Under the pieces are notes generated by a model. It was not told the origin of the DNA. It did no database searches and saw only the letters and a program-made list of their open reading frames with translations. From Burkholderiales bacterium (lineage in GTDB: Bacteria; Pseudomonadota; Gammaproteobacteria; Burkholderiales; Burkholderiaceae_C), in NCBI GenBank assembly GCA_005786815.1, contig SYDB01000227.1, forward strand, positions 1-8,488: 8,488 bases of DNA. Reading direction: 5' to 3'. Below, one piece after another: positions 1 through 6,149 of the stretch. The stretch's first letter is position 1; each line of letters opens with the position of its first letter. The position numbers and the translations under genes were made by a program.

Positions 1-249
1 ATCAGCGCCAATGATGCCTGCTGCGCCTGTAATGTTTTCAATCACGATGGATTGCCCCATGTTGGCAGACATTTTTTGTGCCAACAACCTGGCAGCGACA
101 TCGACAGCACTGCCGACTGCTAAAGGCAAGATCATGCGAATAGGTTTATTGGGGTAACCCGATGGGGCTTGCGCCTGAGCCTGCGCTTGCGAAGCAAAGG
201 TGATACCCAACGCAGCGATGAGGCTTATTAAAAGTTTGGTGTGTTTCAT
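1..249 (-). CDS. Bug/TctC-family periplasmic substrate-binding protein, N-terminal fragment (cut by window edge)
   Basis: This is the first 83 residues of a tripartite-tricarboxylate-transporter type binding protein (Bug family). The rest lies beyond base 1. Residues 1-25 form a Sec signal peptide: a Lys near the N-terminus, a hydrophobic core around LLISLIAALGITFA and an Ala/Gln-rich cleavage region. The mature start has the family pattern: GYPNKPIRMILP (31-42), then VDVAARLLAQKM (49-60) and VIENITGAAGIIGAD (69-83), corresponding to the usual PF..GG..D, ARLLAQ.L and VENRPGAGG.IGAD. The usual glycine-rich ligand loop reads LAVGSAVD here, a mild deviation. Such proteins bind carboxylates in the periplasm and are often encoded without their membrane partners. 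The gene lies 64 bases downstream of the Ldh2 dehydrogenase on the same strand, so they are probably co-transcribed and the ligand may be the dehydrogenase's substrate. No good Shine-Dalgarno is visible before the ATG. Confidence 0.88.
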   Translation of the reverse strand, partial: MKHTKLLISLIAALGITFASQAQAQAQAPSGYPNKPIRMILPLAVGSAVDVAARLLAQKMSANMGQSIVIENITGAAGIIGAD

Positions 250-313
250 GATCAATTCGTTACAGGGTTTTGTGTTTCACATGTGTGCGTTTTGCATTTC
301 ATGCGAGAGGCCA

Positions 314-1369
314 TTAGGCCAGAGGCGCGATACCCAATTCCATAGCTAATCCATGGAGTTGTTTGGCCAAGGCATCGGGAATTGGAATACCGTCACGCGC
401 ATAGTCAATGCGTTTTTGGTGCGATTGCTCGCCAGGTAGCCAAATGCGGTCTACACCTTCTATGCGCTCGCTGTTGCGCATTTCTTGAATGACCGAATCC
501 ATGCGTTCTTTAAATTCCTTCACCTCACCAAATGCATCTGGGTCAATCACCATGATGGCTTGCCCTGTGTTGGTAGGTGTGCTGGCGTCGTGGTTGAAGT
601 CGACCACGTCTTTACCTAAAGCGGCTCCATTTAGGGTGCCGGCCAACATGCCAATGATCAAAGCCAGACCATAGCCTTTGTAGCCACCAATCGGTAACAA
701 CACACCATCATCTGCATGTTGGGGGTCAAGCAATGGTGTTCCGTCTCTGTTGATCATCCAGCCTTCTGGCATCATCTCGCCGCGTTGGCGTTTGGCTTTT
801 ACTTTGCCGTACGAAGTGACTGTGGTGGCCATATCCAAAATGACCGGTGCTTCGTGCATCGCGGGAATTGCGCAAGCGATGGGGTTGGTGGAGAGCAACA
901 TACTCAATCCGCCCCAAGGTGGCAAGTGGTTTGCATTTCCAACAGCGAAGTACAAACCAATCATGTCGTGCGCTAAAGGCATACGGGCATATAAAGAAGC
1001 AGGGCCCGCATGGTTGGAATGCACGGAACCTACCCATGCAACGCCAGCTGTTTTGGCTTTTTTAATGGCTAACTCGGTCGCTTGCTTCATCACCAAATGG
1101 CCCATGCCGTTATCGCCATCTATCAAAGCCATCGCAGCTTTTTCTTTGACCACGCGGATATTGGGTGTGAGGTTGACGCCGCCACCTTTGAATCGGGTGA
1201 TGTAGGGCACCATGCGGATCACGCCATGGCCATCGGAACCTTGTAAATCAGCCTCGGCCATCAATGCACCCATGGTGCGTGCATCCGCTTCGGGCAGTCC
1301 TGTTTTGAGAAAAGCTTCGTAAATAAATTTTTCAAGTTTGTTTTGGCTAACGCGAAGGGTTGAGGTCAT
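314..1369 (-). CDS. Ldh2-family NAD(P)-dependent dehydrogenase (malate/L-lactate/ureidoglycolate dehydrogenase type)
   Basis: The 351-residue product matches the usual length of the Ldh2/MDH2 family of cytoplasmic NAD(P)H oxidoreductases, which interconvert 2-hydroxy acids and 2-oxo acids (malate, lactate, ureidoglycolate, sulfolactate, diketogulonate) or reduce cyclic imines. Family motifs are in order: SDGHGVIRMVPY (45-56) with the conserved His48 and Arg52; VHSNHAGPASLYARM (116-130) with the active-site HxxH at 117/120; STNPIACAIP (160-169); LDMATT (178-183); and GGYKGYGLAL (228-237). No signal peptide is present, and nothing seems missing. The ATG at 1369 is preceded by a weak AAAGG about 7 bases upstream, and a sigma-70-like promoter lies about 33 bases upstream. 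The downstream Bug-type binding protein suggests that an imported organic acid is the substrate. The exact substrate cannot be read from the sequence, so no symbol is given. Confidence 0.92.
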   Translation of the reverse strand: MTSTLRVSQNKLEKFIYEAFLKTGLPEADARTMGALMAEADLQGSDGHGVIRMVPYITRFKGGGVNLTPNIRVVKEKAAMALIDGDNGMGHLVMKQATELAIKKAKTAGVAWVGSVHSNHAGPASLYARMPLAHDMIGLYFAVGNANHLPPWGGLSMLLSTNPIACAIPAMHEAPVILDMATTVTSYGKVKAKRQRGEMMPEGWMINRDGTPLLDPQHADDGVLLPIGGYKGYGLALIIGMLAGTLNGAALGKDVVDFNHDASTPTNTGQAIMVIDPDAFGEVKEFKERMDSVIQEMRNSERIEGVDRIWLPGEQSHQKRIDYARDGIPIPDALAKQLHGLAMELGIAPLA

Positions 1370-1401
1370 GTCTTGGCCTTTGGTGGATTTGTTCTCGGGC
1401 G

Positions 1402-1431
1402 ATCATACGAAAATCGGATTCAAGTAATCAA
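1402..1431 (-). promoter_or_regulatory. Candidate sigma-70 promoter for the Ldh2 dehydrogenase operon
   Basis: On the minus strand a -35-like TTGATT (1426-1431) is followed after 18 bases by a good -10 match, TATGAT (1402-1407). Transcription would start near 1395, giving a leader of roughly 26 bases before the ATG at 1369. The spacing is acceptable and the position is sensible, but this rests on motif reading only. Confidence 0.42.
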
Positions 1432-1435
1432 CTTG
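1417..1435. promoter_or_regulatory. Two overlapping short dyads in the divergent promoter region, possible operator
   Basis: CAAGT (1421-1425) and ACTTG (1431-1435) form a 5-bp dyad with a 5-base centre. GATT (1417-1420) and AATC (1426-1429) form a second, overlapping one. Both lie on the -35 element of the candidate dehydrogenase promoter, in the 116-base gap between divergent genes, where a regulator site would be expected. The arms are short enough to occur by chance. Confidence 0.25.
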
Positions 1436-1485
1436 TCACACCATCTTGGCATGATTAAGTAGAAAGTTCATTAGTAAATTTCATA

Positions 1486-2178
1486 ATGCGACATATTATT
1501 TTTTGCCTGGCGCTACTTATTAGCGCATCATCTTTTGCGGCCCGCCCCTTTATGACAGACGATGCGCGATTGACAACTGCAGGGAGCTGCCAAGTAGAGA
1601 GTTGGGTGCGTATTTACAAAGACAGCAATGAAAAATGGGCGCTTCCTGCTTGCAACCCCACTGGCAATTTTGAAATCACTGCTGGTGGTGGGCATACTAA
1701 AAACACAGGTGAAGTTGCAAGCAATGACTACGTCTTGCAAGGCAAATCTTTGTTTCGAGAGTTGACAACCAATGGTTATGGTTGGGGCTTGGCGGTGGGT
1801 CAAATAAACCACCCAAGTACCACTGCTGGCCCTAATAGTTTGGGCAATACCTATGCCTATATTCCTTTGTCTGTATCTACTTTGAATGACAAAGTCATTT
1901 ATCACACCAACCTTGGTTGGCTGCGCGATAAAGCCAAAAATGAAAACCGTATGACCTATGGCTTTGGTGCCGAAATTCAAACCAGCAGTCGCTTCATTTT
2001 CATCGCCGAATCTTTTGGCGACAACAAAGCTAAGCCTTATTGGCAAACAGGAGGGCGCTACACCTTGATACCTAACCTGTTACAAATTGACACCACGATT
2101 GGCCAGCAATTAAATGGCATCACAAACACGCGGTGGATATCTTTTGGTTTGCGCTACATTCCTGATTCAATTTTTTAA
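1486..2178 (+). CDS. Exported outer-membrane beta-barrel protein (phenol meta-pathway/transporter-like family)
   Basis: This 230-residue protein has a clear Sec signal peptide, with hydrophobic core IIFCLALLISASS and probable cleavage near Ala18/Ala19. The mature protein starts RPFMTDDARLTTAGSCQVESWV, which resembles the beginning of the small outer-membrane barrel proteins related to the 'MetA-pathway of phenol degradation' family. The body alternates polar and aromatic residues in strand-like segments (FEITAGGG, YGWGLAVGQINH, YIPLSVSTL, MTYGFGAEIQ, FIFIAESFG, WISFGLRYI). The last residue is Phe230, typical of barrels inserted by the Bam complex. Two cysteines (35 and 56) could form a periplasmic disulfide. 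No Shine-Dalgarno is evident before the ATG. The serine hydrolase begins 20 bases downstream on the same strand, so the two are probably co-transcribed. The barrel assignment is fairly firm; the ligand or role is unknown. Confidence 0.8.
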   Translation: MRHIIFCLALLISASSFAARPFMTDDARLTTAGSCQVESWVRIYKDSNEKWALPACNPTGNFEITAGGGHTKNTGEVASNDYVLQGKSLFRELTTNGYGWGLAVGQINHPSTTAGPNSLGNTYAYIPLSVSTLNDKVIYHTNLGWLRDKAKNENRMTYGFGAEIQTSSRFIFIAESFGDNKAKPYWQTGGRYTLIPNLLQIDTTIGQQLNGITNTRWISFGLRYIPDSIF

Positions 2179-2198
2179 TATCTAGGTTTGTACATCCC

Positions 2199-3353
2199 AT
2201 GACTTACCCCTTGCCTTCAGCACCCATCTCAACCGCGCCCATCCAAGCGGACGCTATGTCGCGTTTAGGTGAGCTGATCCATACACACATTCACGATAAA
2301 CGTTACCCAGGCGCACAAATTGCACTGGCCTACCAAGGCAGTTTGGTGTGGGAGCAAAGTTTTGGACAAGCCCGTATTGGCCAAGGCCATGAAGCCGATA
2401 CACATGCAGTATCGGCTGACAACCAATCTGTGTGGTTGTTGTATTCCAATACCAAAATCATCATGGCAACACTGCTCTGGAAGTTACATGAGCAAGGCAA
2501 ATTGCGTTTCACCGATCGTGTCACCGACTATCTGCCCGAGTTTGCAAAAAACGGTAAAGAAGCCATCACTTTGTTTCAAGTGATCACCCACCAAGGCGGG
2601 TTTCCAGATGGCGATGTACCCAGCGCCACATGGAACGACCACGCCAGAGTGCGACAAGCGGTATGCGATTTCAATTTGCAATGGATACCTGGTTCTCGCA
2701 TCAGCTACCACGGACTCAGCGCCCACTGGGTATTGGCGATGGTGGTGGAAGCCGTCACAGGCAAAGACTTCAGAGACGTTATACGTTCTGAAGTGTTGGA
2801 GCCTCTTGGTTTGGCCAACGATTTGTTTGTTGGCTTACCAACATCTCAAACCTCGCGCATGGCGTTTCTCTACGAGCCCGATGCCAAGTCGCCAAACGGA
2901 TTGCGTTTGCGTTCTGAAAGCACTGACAGGGTATGGCAAGAGGCCGGTGTACCTGGTGGCGGTGCTTATGGCACTGCACGCGGTATGGTGGCTCTGTATC
3001 AAATGATGTTGCAAGGTGGCACGCTCAATGGTGTGCGCTTGGTGTCACCTAGAACGTTGGCATATGCCATCCAAAACTACACTGCAGACCGTGTAGACGA
3101 ATTCATGGGCATCCCCATGCACCGTGGTTTAGGTCCGCATTTGCGGGGAACCACCATCGGTATTCGCGGTTTAGGTTCTTTGGCCAAGCCTGATACCTTT
3201 GGCCATGGCGGTGTCGGCACCAGTTATTGCTGGGCTGATCCGCAAAGTGGTTTGTCATTTGCCTACATCACCAATGCGCGTGTGCCAGATCCTTGGCATT
3301 CGATACGTTTGGATCAAGTTAGTAACTTGATACACGCGTCTATTACGCAGTAG
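2199..3353 (+). CDS. Beta-lactamase-fold serine hydrolase (class C / esterase type)
   Basis: This 384-residue protein of the beta-lactamase/penicillin-binding-protein-like superfamily most likely acts as an esterase, amidase or peptidase rather than an antibiotic beta-lactamase. The nucleophile motif SxxK is Ser83-Asn-Thr-Lys86. The second motif is Tyr170 in SYHGLSAHWVLAMVVEAVTG, a YHxxS/T form rather than the YxN of true AmpC enzymes. The third motif is HGG at 336-338 in place of KTG. Other family landmarks are LRFTDRVTDYLPEF (102-115), ITLFQVITHQGG (123-134) and GGGAYGTARGMVALYQMML (253-271). No signal peptide is visible, so it is probably cytoplasmic. The start is uncertain: the ATG at 2199 has only a poor ribosome site, and Met20 (base 2256) is an alternative just before the conserved domain. 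Its 3' end overlaps the convergent SMP-30 gene by 11 bases. The substrate is unknown. Confidence 0.88.
   Translation: MTYPLPSAPISTAPIQADAMSRLGELIHTHIHDKRYPGAQIALAYQGSLVWEQSFGQARIGQGHEADTHAVSADNQSVWLLYSNTKIIMATLLWKLHEQGKLRFTDRVTDYLPEFAKNGKEAITLFQVITHQGGFPDGDVPSATWNDHARVRQAVCDFNLQWIPGSRISYHGLSAHWVLAMVVEAVTGKDFRDVIRSEVLEPLGLANDLFVGLPTSQTSRMAFLYEPDAKSPNGLRLRSESTDRVWQEAGVPGGGAYGTARGMVALYQMMLQGGTLNGVRLVSPRTLAYAIQNYTADRVDEFMGIPMHRGLGPHLRGTTIGIRGLGSLAKPDTFGHGGVGTSYCWADPQSGLSFAYITNARVPDPWHSIRLDQVSNLIHASITQ
3313..3331. repeat. Inverted repeat, 8-bp perfect arms with 3-base loop
   Basis: Arms ATCAAGTT (3313-3320) and AACTTGAT (3324-3331) flank AGT. The repeat lies in the last codons of the serine hydrolase, about 11 bases beyond the stop codon of the convergent SMP-30 gene. 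It could fold in either transcript. No T-tract follows on either strand, so it is not a standard intrinsic terminator. Confidence 0.5.
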
Positions 3354-4245
3354 GCGTATTCTTAAACATAGGTTCTGCCAAACCTTTCACGCCGGGTTGC
3401 AAGGCGAAAACTCTGCCTGCATAAGGATCTTCTTCTGCACTAATGCCCGCGCGACGCAGTGAGGTCACGAACAAGGTGTCTAGGTTGTCCCCACCGAATG
3501 CACACATGGCAGGTTTAGCGGTCGGCACTGCAAGTGATTGGTCTAACTTGCCCTCTGGTGTGAAACGCGACACCAAGCCTGCATCGGTCGCGCAAACCCA
3601 GTAGCAACCATCTGCGTCTATTGCCGCACCATCTGGGCGGCCAAGATGCTGTTGCATGTCCACAAATACACGTTGCTTGTGCGGCGTTCCTGTATCCACG
3701 TCGTAATCAAACGCCCATACGGTTTGTCGACTCGTATACGTATCTGCCAAATACATGGTGCGCCCATCTGGGCTGAAGGCAAGTCCGTTAGGAACAATCA
3801 AATCGTCCATCAAGCGAGTCAGTTGATGGCCGTTTCCAAATTGGTACAAAGACCCAACGTTCTTACCCGCCTTGGTATCGTTGAACATAGTGCCCGATAA
3901 AAATCTGCCTTGCCTGTCGCAGCGTCCATCGTTGAAGCGCATGGGTTGTATCGGATGTTCTACATCCGCGAGTTTTGTATGCGTGCAAGCACCATGGGGA
4001 TTGAGTTGCACATGGTAGATCCCCGTCTCCATGGCGACTATCCATCCGCCATGGGTGCACATGGCCATCGAGCCCACCATTTCTGGCAATTGCCATTGGC
4101 TCAGTACATCAGAAGAGGCGTGCCAGCGATAGATCTTGCCAACAGGAATATCTAGCCAATACAAAGCGGATTCCTCTGCAACCCAGACGGGACTCTCCCC
4201 AGTTTCACATTGGGCTTCAGAAACGAGCGAGTAATTTGTTGTCAC
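3343..4245 (-). CDS. SMP-30/gluconolactonase/regucalcin-like lactonase
   Basis: This 300-residue six-bladed beta-propeller protein of the SMP-30/LRE family hydrolyses sugar-acid or related lactones with a divalent metal. The expected metal ligands are visible: Glu17 in CETGESPVW (13-21), Asn153 in VPNGLAFSPDG (151-161) and Asp205 in RPDGAAIDADG (203-213). Substrate-side residues fall in MRFNDGRCD (102-110, Arg103/Asn105/Asp106). Length is normal and there is no signal peptide, so it is cytoplasmic. The start is a GTG at 4243-4245. An in-frame TAA four codons upstream excludes a longer protein, and the next in-frame Met (56) would remove Glu17. No Shine-Dalgarno is seen. The gene diverges from the cupin gene across 60 bases and overlaps the serine hydrolase tail to tail. 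Lactonases of this family often accompany sugar-acid dehydrogenases, so a link to the nearby Ldh2/Bug pair is possible but not shown. Confidence 0.9.
   Translation of the reverse strand: MTTNYSLVSEAQCETGESPVWVAEESALYWLDIPVGKIYRWHASSDVLSQWQLPEMVGSMAMCTHGGWIVAMETGIYHVQLNPHGACTHTKLADVEHPIQPMRFNDGRCDRQGRFLSGTMFNDTKAGKNVGSLYQFGNGHQLTRLMDDLIVPNGLAFSPDGRTMYLADTYTSRQTVWAFDYDVDTGTPHKQRVFVDMQQHLGRPDGAAIDADGCYWVCATDAGLVSRFTPEGKLDQSLAVPTAKPAMCAFGGDNLDTLFVTSLRRAGISAEEDPYAGRVFALQPGVKGLAEPMFKNTPTA
3344..3358. repeat. Short hairpin spanning both convergent stop codons
   Basis: TACGC (3344-3348) and GCGTA (3354-3358) form a 5-bp stem with a 5-base loop. It covers both stop codons of the overlapping genes (plus-strand TAG at 3351-3353, minus-strand TAA at 3343-3345). 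It is too short to call a terminator with confidence and may be chance. Confidence 0.3.
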
Positions 4246-4294
4246 GTTGCGATGTTAATGCGTGTCAAAATCATCTGTGGAGTCATACATATTC

Positions 4295-4298
4295 GGAG
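4295..4298 (+). promoter_or_regulatory. Shine-Dalgarno of the cupin gene (decides the start)
   Basis: GGAG ends 7 bases before the ATG at 4306, with an A-rich spacer. The same reading frame is open back to an ATG at 4210, but that start has no ribosome site and would overlap the divergent SMP-30 gene. The GGAG supports the start at 4306. Confidence 0.8.
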
Positions 4299-4305
4299 CA
4301 AAAAA

Positions 4306-4896
4306 ATGAGCGAGCAACAACCTAGAAAATATATTCGGCGTGTCGTCACAGGACATGATGCACAAGGTCGATCGATCTTCACAGAAGACCAACTGGCACC
4401 GTCGGTTCATACCAACCCTAAAAGAGTGGGGTACCACCTGACGCAGTTATGGATGACGGACCAAACCCCTGCATTCGTTGGAAACGAGCCAGATCCGACT
4501 TCTCGCCCTTTGAAACTCGAGCCCCCTAAAAATGGAACCGTGGTGCGCATCATCGAGTTTGGACCAGAGGGAGAGTGGCTAGAAAAAATAGATACCCAGG
4601 ACACCAAAATAGCTTGGGGTGCTTTGGGAACCGACACCGCATCGACCAACAAAAAGGGTGGTGCAAAACACCCCTTTATGCACCGCACCGAGTCGGTTGA
4701 CTATGCCTTGGTATTAGAAGGCGAGATCACCATCGTGCTCGACAACGAAGAAGTCTTGTTGAAAACTGGTGACTTCCTTGTAGAGCGCGGTACCAACCAT
4801 GCTTGGGCCAATCGCTCCGGAAAGATGTGCCGCATGCTGTTTGTGTTGATCGATGGAAAGTTCGATCCTGAAATTTCTAAGTACTTTGATCAATAA
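4306..4896 (+). CDS. Single-domain cupin protein of unknown function
   Basis: This 196-residue cytoplasmic protein carries one conserved cupin barrel in its C-terminal half. Motif 1 is HPFMHRTESVDYALVLEGE (122-140), with His126 and Glu129 as likely metal ligands. Motif 2 is GDFLVERGTNHAWANRSG (155-172), with His165 as the third histidine-type ligand. The first 120 residues (RRVVTGHDAQGRSIFTEDQL early on, GTVVRIIEFGPEGEW at 77-91) look like the leading beta-strands of the same barrel family and contain no other recognisable domain. Related cupins are often small metal-dependent isomerases, dioxygenases or ligand-binding proteins, and nothing here fixes the reaction. The start at 4306 is chosen on the GGAG ribosome site. 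The gene diverges from the SMP-30 gene, and its stop codon overlaps the end of cynS by 7 bases. It seems to be a single-gene unit. Confidence 0.9.
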   Translation: MSEQQPRKYIRRVVTGHDAQGRSIFTEDQLAPSVHTNPKRVGYHLTQLWMTDQTPAFVGNEPDPTSRPLKLEPPKNGTVVRIIEFGPEGEWLEKIDTQDTKIAWGALGTDTASTNKKGGAKHPFMHRTESVDYALVLEGEITIVLDNEEVLLKTGDFLVERGTNHAWANRSGKMCRMLFVLIDGKFDPEISKYFDQ

Positions 4897-5333
4897 GTTT
4901 TGTAAGGCAAGAATTTGCCTGACAAAACCACATTGACGCGATCGCCTTTGGGGTCTGGTTCACGCACTATGTCCATGCTGAAATCGATTGCACTCATGAT
5001 GCCGTCGCCAAACTCTTCGTGAATCAGCTCTTTGATGGTGGTGCCATACACACTGACGATTTCATACCAACGGTAAATCAATGGATCGGTAGGAACTTGT
5101 GTGGGTAGAGAGCCCTTGTAAGGAACTACAGACAACCAATTTTGTTCTTCAGCAGTCAAGCCAAAAATCTTTCCAATGATTTTTGCTTGCGCTGGTGTTG
5201 CGGTCATTTGACCAAGGCATAGAGCAGTCGTCCATTCTTTGGAATGGCCTACCTTTTTGGAAATGTCTTCCCACTTAAGGCCTTTGGAGACCTTGGTGGA
5301 AATGATTTTTTCAGTAACGGCTAGTCGGTTCAT
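4890..5333 (-). CDS. cynS: Cyanase (cyanate hydratase, cyanate lyase)
   Basis: Cyanase converts cyanate and bicarbonate to carbamate and CO2, and carbamate then yields ammonia and a second CO2. It detoxifies cyanate and makes its nitrogen available, in the cytoplasm, as a decamer. The 147-residue length is close to the 156 of E. coli CynS. The N-terminal helical, DNA-binding-like domain is at about 1-75 (KLEDI-type segment GLKWEDISKKVGHSKEWTTALCLGQ, 18-42). The C-terminal catalytic domain carries all three expected residues: Arg88 and Glu91 in DPLIYRWYEIVSVYG, and Ser114 in GDGIMSAIDFSMDI. Their spacing equals Arg96/Glu99/Ser122 of E. coli. It ends with the typical SGKFLPYK tail. It is the last gene of the four-gene operon, 12 bases after the ATPase gene, with an AGGAG ribosome site 5 bases before the ATG. 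No carbonic anhydrase (cynT) or cynR is present in the window. Confidence 0.97.
   Translation of the reverse strand: MNRLAVTEKIISTKVSKGLKWEDISKKVGHSKEWTTALCLGQMTATPAQAKIIGKIFGLTAEEQNWLSVVPYKGSLPTQVPTDPLIYRWYEIVSVYGTTIKELIHEEFGDGIMSAIDFSMDIVREPDPKGDRVNVVLSGKFLPYKTY
4897..4928. repeat. 32-base inverted repeat at the cupin/cynS convergent junction
   Basis: Outer arms GTTTTGT (4897-4903) and ACAAAAC (4922-4928) and inner arms AGGCAA (4905-4910) and TTGCCT (4915-4920) form a 13-bp stem with a single mismatch (A4904 against G4921) and the tetraloop GAAT. It starts at the first base after the cupin stop codon, while on the other strand it encodes the conserved C-terminal residues of CynS. It could fold at the 3' end of the cupin mRNA. 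There is no T-tract after it on either strand, so a classical intrinsic terminator is not supported. Confidence 0.6.
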
Positions 5334-5338
5334 AAAAA

Positions 5339-5343
5339 CTCCT
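5339..5343 (-). promoter_or_regulatory. Shine-Dalgarno of cynS
   Basis: AGGAG on the minus strand, 5 bases before the cynS ATG at 5333, sits in the 12-base gap after the ATPase gene. It is the strongest ribosome site in the operon besides that of the first gene, which suggests cyanase is translated independently and efficiently. Confidence 0.75.
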
Positions 5344-5345
5344 GT

Positions 5346-6149
5346 TTAGTGTGAAATTGAAAGTCCATGGCCGACTAAGAAATCCACAATGTGGTTTCTT
5401 AAGTCGTAATAGCCATCTAAATGGTGCAAGTCTGCGCGTTTGCGCTCAGCGGGTAGGGGGTTGATCACCACTTCAGCAATGCCCCCTGGGGTGTAGCCAG
5501 TTTCGTTTTCTGTAGCGTTGCGCATCAAAATAATTTTGTCTGCTAACAAAATAGCTTCGTCTACATCGTGGGTGATCATGAAGACGGTTTGTTGCGTCGC
5601 TTTAACGATTTGGATCAATTCGTCTTGAATGGTGCCGCGGGTCAAAGCGTCTAGCGCACCAAACGGCTCGTCCAGCAAAAGCATCTTGGGTTGTATAGCG
5701 AAGGCGCGCGCAATGCCCACGCGTTGCTTCATGCCGCCTGACAATTCAGACGGCTTTTTTTCAATGGCGTGCGACAAACCCACCATGCCCACAAACTTTT
5801 CAACTTGCGCAGTCACTTCTGCTTTGGACCATTCTGCCCACTTTGATTGCACTGCAAATGCAATATTGCTGCGCACCGATAACCAAGGCATTAACGCGTG
5901 ACTTTGAAAAACAACACCGCGCTCCAAGCTTGGGCCAACCACCTCGCGTCCATCCATGATGACTACGCCCGATGACGCATCGTCTAAGCCAGCCAGCACA
6001 TTCAAAATAGTGGTTTTGCCACAACCTGAATGCCCAATGATGCAAACAAATTCACCACGGGCAATTTCAAAATCGACATCTGCAAAAACGGGTTTGCTGG
6101 GGTTGAATGATTTAGATAACCCCTCGACTGTAAGAAATTTATTCGACAT
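5346..6149 (-). CDS. cynD: ABC importer ATP-binding protein (cyanate/nitrate type, NrtD/CynD-like)
   Basis: This 267-residue ATPase powers the importer from the cytoplasmic face. All nucleotide-binding motifs are intact: Walker A GHSGCGKT (39-46), Q-loop Gln82, signature LSGGMKQR (136-143), Walker B MLLLDE (156-161), D-loop GALD (164-167) and the switch His194 in MITHDVDEA. FQSHALMPWLSV (81-92) and the overall sequence fit the nitrate/sulfonate/taurine subfamily. The C-terminal tail around RKRADLHHLDGYYDLRNHIVDFL (237-258) resembles NrtD-type proteins. The ATG overlaps the permease 3' end by 11 bases, implying translational coupling. Specificity is taken from the adjacent cyanase. The family also serves nitrate and nitrite, and the symbol is assigned by context. 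Confidence 0.93.
   Translation of the reverse strand: MSNKFLTVEGLSKSFNPSKPVFADVDFEIARGEFVCIIGHSGCGKTTILNVLAGLDDASSGVVIMDGREVVGPSLERGVVFQSHALMPWLSVRSNIAFAVQSKWAEWSKAEVTAQVEKFVGMVGLSHAIEKKPSELSGGMKQRVGIARAFAIQPKMLLLDEPFGALDALTRGTIQDELIQIVKATQQTVFMITHDVDEAILLADKIILMRNATENETGYTPGGIAEVVINPLPAERKRADLHHLDGYYDLRNHIVDFLVGHGLSISH

Noticed and set aside
750..1205. A 151-codon plus-strand open frame opposite the Ldh2 gene
   Set aside because: It is fully antisense to a well-conserved dehydrogenase, has no ribosome site, and its translation shows no recognisable family or domain.
1433..1461. TTGTCA at 1433-1438 as the -35 of a promoter for the outer-membrane protein gene
   Set aside because: The -35 match is good, but the hexamers at 16-18 bases spacing (such as TAAGTA) match a -10 poorly, so it is not annotated.
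1528..2046. A 172-codon minus-strand open frame opposite the outer-membrane protein gene
   Set aside because: It is antisense to a gene with a convincing signal peptide and barrel features; its own product looks like a shadow frame with no motif.
2199..3353. Antibiotic-resistance class C beta-lactamase
   Set aside because: There is no signal peptide, and the second and third motifs (Tyr-His form and HGG) are those of esterase-like members rather than YxN and KTG of AmpC.
3313..3358. Intrinsic bidirectional terminator at the hydrolase/SMP-30 junction
   Set aside because: The stems are present, but no run of T follows on either strand; recorded as inverted repeats only.
4210..4305. A 32-residue N-terminal extension of the cupin frame back to an ATG at 4210
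   Set aside because: It would overlap the 5' end of the divergent SMP-30 gene, has no ribosome site and unlike composition, whereas the ATG at 4306 has GGAG at ideal spacing.
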